Below the pieces are notes generated by a model. It made no database searches. It had not been told where the DNA came from and worked only from the letters and a program-made list of their open reading frames with translations. From assembly GCF_900105625.1 (NCBI RefSeq), contig NZ_FNSD01000001.1, positions 3,286,001 to 3,350,000 of the forward strand: 64,000 nt of DNA, written 5' to 3'. The stretch comes from Terriglobus roseus (GTDB lineage Bacteria > Acidobacteriota > Terriglobia > Terriglobales > Acidobacteriaceae). Positions 59,879-64,000 of this stretch are shown piece by piece. Position 1 is the stretch's first letter, and each line of letters begins with the position of its first letter. The translations under genes and the position numbers were made by a program.

Positions 59879-60940
59879 TTATGCGGTAACGGGCTCCAGC
59901 AGCTGCGAGAAGTGCTTGCCGGTACGGGCGGCCTGGGCCTTCTTGTGGAAGGCATAGCCGGCAATCAGCGGCAGGGCAATCGTCGCCTCGCTGAACACCA
60001 TCTGCTCCCACGTCAGGTCGACCTTGCCCCAGCTCGAAGCTTCCTTCAGCGTCGATCCGGAGAGGGCGCCGTCGCGAGCGTCGGCCACCGTGATCTGGAT
60101 GGCGTACTTGTGCATGCTGGCTTCAACGCCCAGGATATCCGCAGCCACCACGATGTCCTGCGCAAAGTTCTTCGGAACACCGCCGCCAATCATCAGCAGG
60201 CCGGTCGTCGGGTTTTCCAGCTTCAACTGCGTCAGCTCGTAGAAGTCCTTGCCCGAGTCGATGGAGCACATGGGCTTGCCCTGGCGCGCATGCTGATGCG
60301 CCACGATGCCGAAGCCAAAGGAGCAATCCGAAAATGCCGGGCAGAAGATCGGCACGTCCAGCTCATAGCAGGCCAGCACGATGGAGTCGGCGTTGCCATT
60401 CTTCGGCGTACGGCCGTTGTCCGCCAGGTACTTGCCCATCTCGCGGATGTACTCACGCGACGAATAGACGCCGGGCTTCATGCCGTTGATGATCTGGTGC
60501 GTCGTCTCATCACAGACGCGCAGCTCTTCCTCATCGATGAAGGTGTCATAGATGCGATCGATCATCAGCTCGCGCAGCTCGGCATCACCCGCGCCGTACT
60601 TGTACTCTTCGCCGGCAACATAGTGGCGGTAGCCAAGGGCTTCAAAGAAATCCTGGTCGACGATGTTCGCGCCAGTGGAGACAATCGCGTCCACCATGTT
60701 GTTGCGCACCAGGTCGACAATGACCTTCTGCAGGCCCGCAGAGATCAGCGATCCGGCCAGGCAAAGGATCACGCCGCACTCGGTATCGCGCAGCATCATG
60801 TCGTAGATGGTCGCGGCACGAGCAAGGTCACGCGAAGAGTAGGCCATGGAGGCCATGGCATCGACCAGCGGCACGACATTGTGCTCGGTGATGTCGATGT
60901 GCTTGATGGGGGTCTGGAGGAGTTCCTGTTTCGTCGGCAT
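59879..60940 (-). CDS. Deoxyhypusine synthase-like protein
   Basis: 353 residues. Family motifs: LCLAGSLISAGLQKVIVDLVRN (about 60-80), AIVSTGANIVDQDFFEALGY, VPIFCPAFSDCSFGFGI, SGKDFYEL, and the active-site Lys segment SGSTLKEASSWGKVD (about 305), as in EA-SWGKI of the eukaryotic enzyme. Eukaryotic DHS makes hypusine in eIF5A from spermidine and NAD. Bacteria have no eIF5A; several bacterial homologues are polyamine enzymes such as homospermidine synthases. I therefore expect a spermidine- or related polyamine-dependent aminobutyl transfer, but the product is not known. Confidence 0.88.
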   Translation of the reverse strand: MPTKQELLQTPIKHIDITEHNVVPLVDAMASMAYSSRDLARAATIYDMMLRDTECGVILCLAGSLISAGLQKVIVDLVRNNMVDAIVSTGANIVDQDFFEALGYRHYVAGEEYKYGAGDAELRELMIDRIYDTFIDEEELRVCDETTHQIINGMKPGVYSSREYIREMGKYLADNGRTPKNGNADSIVLACYELDVPIFCPAFSDCSFGFGIVAHQHARQGKPMCSIDSGKDFYELTQLKLENPTTGLLMIGGGVPKNFAQDIVVAADILGVEASMHKYAIQITVADARDGALSGSTLKEASSWGKVDLTWEQMVFSEATIALPLIAGYAFHKKAQAARTGKHFSQLLEPVTA

Positions 60941-61031
60941 ATCAGTCCCGATTTTATCGCGTCCGCGCCTTTAACAACGCGGGTTTTGTGAAGATTCGGT
61001 GACCGGAGAACGAGCGGCCGGAATCAACGCG

Positions 61032-62489
61032 CTATAGCGAATTCTTCACAATCACGTTCTTATAAAACTCACTGCTTAACTTCGGCGTGCGCTTCTGTGT
61101 CTTAAAGTCCACATACGTGATCCCGAAGCGCTTGTCGTAGCCGTCGGCCCACTCGTAGTTATCCAGCAGACTCCAAAGGAAGTAGCCCTTTACGGGGACA
61201 CCCTCGCTTGTCGCTCGCTGCAGATGCGTGAGGTAGTTGCGCAGGTACATGACGCGATCGGTGTCATAGATGTGGCCGTCACCCGCAACCGCATCCGCGG
61301 CGGAGCAGCCATTCTCCGTGATGTAGATCTCTTTCAAATTCCAGCACTCATTCGCCAGCCGCGGCGCCCAGTACAGCGCATCCGGGCCGATGGTCAGCCA
61401 CGGGCTTTCCATGTGCGGATACGACGACGGATTCCCGACGATGTCGTACCCCTTCGCATTGTTGACGGCGCGCGCATAGGTGGCCGTGTAGATGTTCAGT
61501 CCCTGAAAGTCGAGCGGCGACCCGATCGCCTTCATCTCCTCCGGCGTGAACTTCGGAGCATCGGCACCCAGCGTTCGCAGGTACTGGTCGGTGTATTTTC
61601 CGGTACGCATTACGGTCAGGTAGCCGGCGTTCTCTTCGACGGTAGCCTTCTTCGCTGCCGCCACGTGTTCCGGCGAATCGAAGACCGGCACGATCGCCTG
61701 CAGGTTTTCCGCCGAACCCACCTTCGCGTGCGGAGCTGCTGCACGGATCGCCTGCACTGCAAGGCCGTGTCCCAGCACGGCATGGTGCCGCACCTGTGCC
61801 AGCTTGCCCCGGCCCAGCTTCAGGCCGGGCGCATGGATGCCGTTGCCATACCCCAGGTCAACGAACGTGCTGATCTCGTTCATGGTCATGAAGTGGGAAC
61901 AGACATCCGCCAGCTTCCCCGCGGTGTAGCTCGCATAGTCAGCGAAGAGCTTCGCGGTGTCATGGTCCTGCCAACCGCCCTTGTCTTCCAGTGTCTGGGG
62001 CAGGTCCCAGTGGTACAGCGTGCACCAGGGTTCAATCCCGGCGGCATGCAGGGCCTGGCAGAAGGCCCGGTAGTGGTCGATGCCCTTCTGATTCGGCTGT
62101 CCCGCGCCATCGGGGAAGATGCGAGACCATGCCACCGAGAACCGGCAGGTCTTCAGGCCAAGATCCTTCATGAGCGCGATGTCTTCGGCGTAGCGGTGAT
62201 AGCTGTCCGTTGCAACATCGCCGGTGTCGCCGTTATGCGTCTTGCCTGCGGTGTGGCTGAAGGTGTCCCAGATCGTCTTTCCGCGGCCGTCCTCGCCAAC
62301 CGCCCCCTCCACCTGGTACGAGGCCGTAGCCGATCCCCAGAGGAAGCCGGCAGGAAAGCGGCGATCGCTCGTCGCGGAGGCTTTCGCGGTCGAAGGCGGT
62401 GCCCCGAACATTCGGAACGGCAGTGCGGCTGCGGCGCCAAAGGAGGAAGCGATCTGGACGAAGGTCCTGCGGGAGAAGCGAGACGGCAT
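61032..62489 (-). CDS. Tat-exported GH1 beta-glucosidase
   Basis: 485 residues. The signal MPSRFSRRTFVQIASSFGAA is of Tat type. GH1 features: FPAGFLWGSATASYQVEGA at the N-terminus, FSVAWSRIFPDGAG, TLYHWDLPQTLEDKGGW, acid/base Glu in HFMTMNEISTFVDLGYG (usually TLNEP), nucleophile Glu in EIYITENGCSA (about 400), and GYFLWSLLDNYEWADGYDKRFG near the C-terminus. It would cleave beta-glucosides in the periplasm or outside. GAGG lies upstream of the ATG. It stands alone. Confidence 0.95.
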   Translation of the reverse strand: MPSRFSRRTFVQIASSFGAAAALPFRMFGAPPSTAKASATSDRRFPAGFLWGSATASYQVEGAVGEDGRGKTIWDTFSHTAGKTHNGDTGDVATDSYHRYAEDIALMKDLGLKTCRFSVAWSRIFPDGAGQPNQKGIDHYRAFCQALHAAGIEPWCTLYHWDLPQTLEDKGGWQDHDTAKLFADYASYTAGKLADVCSHFMTMNEISTFVDLGYGNGIHAPGLKLGRGKLAQVRHHAVLGHGLAVQAIRAAAPHAKVGSAENLQAIVPVFDSPEHVAAAKKATVEENAGYLTVMRTGKYTDQYLRTLGADAPKFTPEEMKAIGSPLDFQGLNIYTATYARAVNNAKGYDIVGNPSSYPHMESPWLTIGPDALYWAPRLANECWNLKEIYITENGCSAADAVAGDGHIYDTDRVMYLRNYLTHLQRATSEGVPVKGYFLWSLLDNYEWADGYDKRFGITYVDFKTQKRTPKLSSEFYKNVIVKNSL

Positions 62490-62589
62490 GAGGCATTTCC
62501 TCTACTGCTGATGGTAGCCTCAGGCGGCCGGATTTTTCGCGATGGGGATCTCAGTCCTGACCTCCCCTTGATACGCTCTTAGGAAGAGC

Positions 62590-63975
62590 ATGATCATCAA
62601 TTTCTCCGAGCGCGCGCATAACCATAACTGGGATCTGGATCCCATCGTGCGATCGCTGCTCGATACCGACTTCTACAAACTGCTGATGCTGCAGTTCATC
62701 TGGAAGCACTTTCGCAACACCCGCGTCACCTTCGGCCTGCGCAATCGCACGGCACGTTTCCGTCTCGGCGAAATGGTCCCCCGCGAAGCCGTCCTCGCAC
62801 AGTTCGAACACGTACGCCGCCTGCGCTATCGCAAATCCGAGATGATCTGGCTGGCGGGCAACACCTTCTACGGCACCCGCGGCATCTTCGAACCGGCGTT
62901 CCTGGAATGGCTTGAGCGCGACTTCCGTCTCTCCGACTTCCACCTGTCCGAGCGTGATGGGCAGTTTGAGCTTGTCTTCGAAGGCACATGGGTCGAGGTC
63001 ACCATGTGGGAGATTTACGCTCTCTCCATCCTGAACGAACTGAAGACCCGCGCCGCGTTGAAGGGCATGAGCGAGTTCGAACTCGACATTCTGTACGCAC
63101 ATGCGAAGACACGCCTCTGGGGCAAGATCGAAAGCCTCCGCGGAGTGCCGGGGCTGGCCGTTGCAGACTTCGGCACACGTCGTCGCCACTCCTTCCTGTG
63201 GCAGGAATTCGTCGTCGAGGCCATGCACAGTGAGTTGAAGGGCACTTTCACCGGCACGAGCAATACCTTCCTTGCCTACAAGCACGACATGGAGGCCATC
63301 GGCACCAACGCGCATGAACTGCCGATGGCGATGGCCGCGATGTCCACGAACGATGCACACCTGAAGACCGCTCAATACCGCATGCTGGAGCTCTGGCAGC
63401 AGACCTACGGCGGCTCGTTGCAGGTCATGTTGCCGGACACCTACGGCACCACGCAGTTCCTCGAAGGTGCGCCCGACTGGGTCGCCGACTGGACCGGTCA
63501 GCGTGTCGATTCCAAGGATCCATTCGTCGCCGGCGACGAGTACATCGCGTGGCTGGAGTCGCGCGGCAGAGACCCGAAGAGCAAGCTGCTGATTGCCAGT
63601 GACGGTCTCGATGTCAACGAAATTCTCAGCCTGCACGCCTACTTCTCCGGCATCGTGCAGCCCGGTGTCAGCGTTCGCGACTTCCGCAGTGCTCAGGATT
63701 TTCAGGACAGCCGCAAGTGGCGCCAGGAGCGTCGCATCCGCTTCTCCTCCGGCTGGGGCACGCTGCTTACCAACGACTTTCGCGGCTGCCATCCGCGCAA
63801 TGAAGACGCGCTTGAGCCGATCTCGCTCGTCTGCAAACTCACCTCGGCCGATGGCAATCCCGCAGTCAAACTCTCGGACAACTACGAAAAGGCAAGCGGC
63901 CCGCCGAAGCTTGTCGAGCACTATCGCAAGGTTTTTGGCCTGGCAGGCGTTGCAAGAATCCCCGTGCTTGTCTGA
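62590..63975 (+). CDS. pncB: Nicotinate phosphoribosyltransferase
   Basis: 461 residues. Motifs: VRSLLDTDFYKLLMLQFIWKHF, FGLRNRTARF, WLAGNTFYG; the catalytic His and phosphoribosyl region VADFGTRRRHSFLWQEFVVEAMH, and FTGTSNTFLAYKHDMEAIGTNAHELPMAMAA (about 220-250), and then KLLIASDGLDVNEI. The enzyme forms nicotinate mononucleotide from nicotinate and PRPP for NAD salvage. AGGAAG lies 3-8 bases before the ATG. Complete; the stop is at 63973-63975, 25 bases before the end of the window. Confidence 0.95.
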   Translation: MIINFSERAHNHNWDLDPIVRSLLDTDFYKLLMLQFIWKHFRNTRVTFGLRNRTARFRLGEMVPREAVLAQFEHVRRLRYRKSEMIWLAGNTFYGTRGIFEPAFLEWLERDFRLSDFHLSERDGQFELVFEGTWVEVTMWEIYALSILNELKTRAALKGMSEFELDILYAHAKTRLWGKIESLRGVPGLAVADFGTRRRHSFLWQEFVVEAMHSELKGTFTGTSNTFLAYKHDMEAIGTNAHELPMAMAAMSTNDAHLKTAQYRMLELWQQTYGGSLQVMLPDTYGTTQFLEGAPDWVADWTGQRVDSKDPFVAGDEYIAWLESRGRDPKSKLLIASDGLDVNEILSLHAYFSGIVQPGVSVRDFRSAQDFQDSRKWRQERRIRFSSGWGTLLTNDFRGCHPRNEDALEPISLVCKLTSADGNPAVKLSDNYEKASGPPKLVEHYRKVFGLAGVARIPVLV

Positions 63976-64000
63976 AGCAGCCCGTGACGGGTGTGCCGCT

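Noticed and set aside
62551-63921. 456-codon open frame antisense to pncB
   Set aside because: No family character; the sense gene is complete with all motifs.

Overview
The window looks like the chromosome of a high-GC soil bacterium of the Acidobacteriota, class Terriglobia (Acidobacteriaceae such as Terriglobus or Granulicella). The main pointers are an Oar-like TonB-dependent outer-membrane protein with an N-terminal carboxypeptidase-regulatory-like domain, a DUF4252 protein, many Tat- or Sec-exported hydrolases, and an F1Fo operon with two b-type subunits, one carrying a signal peptide. This placement rests on gene content, not on a marker gene. I saw no rRNA, tRNA, CRISPR array, insertion sequence or prophage.

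Region 1 (1-14.1 kb) is a surface-appendage locus. A Tad/Flp pilus operon runs 412-10987: pilin, prepilin peptidase, CpaB, secretin CpaC, CpaE/TadZ, the CpaF ATPase, TadB, TadC, a 31-residue membrane peptide, a DUF192 protein, TadG and two TadE-type pseudopilins. It is followed by a convergent HD-GYP (cyclic-di-GMP phosphodiesterase type) gene and a ribbon-helix-helix (RHH) regulator. An 18-bp motif, GATATCACC-N3-GATATC, occurs both in front of the pilin gene and between the HD-GYP and RHH genes, and an inverted partial copy also precedes the pilin. This suggests one regulatory circuit for the pilus and is the most interesting unexplained signal here. A secreted RNase T2 closes the region.

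Region 2 (14.1-30.3 kb) mixes housekeeping and exported functions: pyruvate kinase, a YihY/BrkB membrane protein, a thioredoxin-like lipoprotein, a Tat-exported class A beta-lactamase with Arg at the KTG position, a repeat element, a 1000-residue PIG-L deacetylase, an M50 protease with a zinc ribbon, two metallophosphoesterases, an orphan peptide-type ABC ATPase, a RibD-C reductase, phosphoserine aminotransferase, and a TetR gene with two exported proteins around a clear palindromic operator.

Region 3 (30.4-39.3 kb) holds an SDR reductase, a large FG-GAP/L-type-lectin exoprotein, a second RibD-C protein, repetitive DNA, fabD, a small membrane protein, a DUF4252 protein and a GT1 glycosyltransferase.

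Region 4 (39.5-46.0 kb) is atpF'-atpF-atpH-atpA-atpG-atpD-atpC, without the a and c subunits. The gamma subunit is unusually long, and a stable RNA structure lies directly in front of atpC. A perfect bidirectional terminator separates it from the Oar-like receptor (46.1-49.4 kb).

Region 5 (49.6-64 kb) contains a third metallophosphoesterase, an unknown coiled-coil protein, 2-oxoglutarate dehydrogenase E1 convergent with a succinate-semialdehyde-type dehydrogenase, a zinc-type alcohol dehydrogenase family enzyme, an MFS exporter with a monooxygenase-like tail, a small holin-like membrane protein, an Hpt/response-regulator pair, a deoxyhypusine-synthase-like enzyme, an exported GH1 beta-glucosidase and nicotinate phosphoribosyltransferase.
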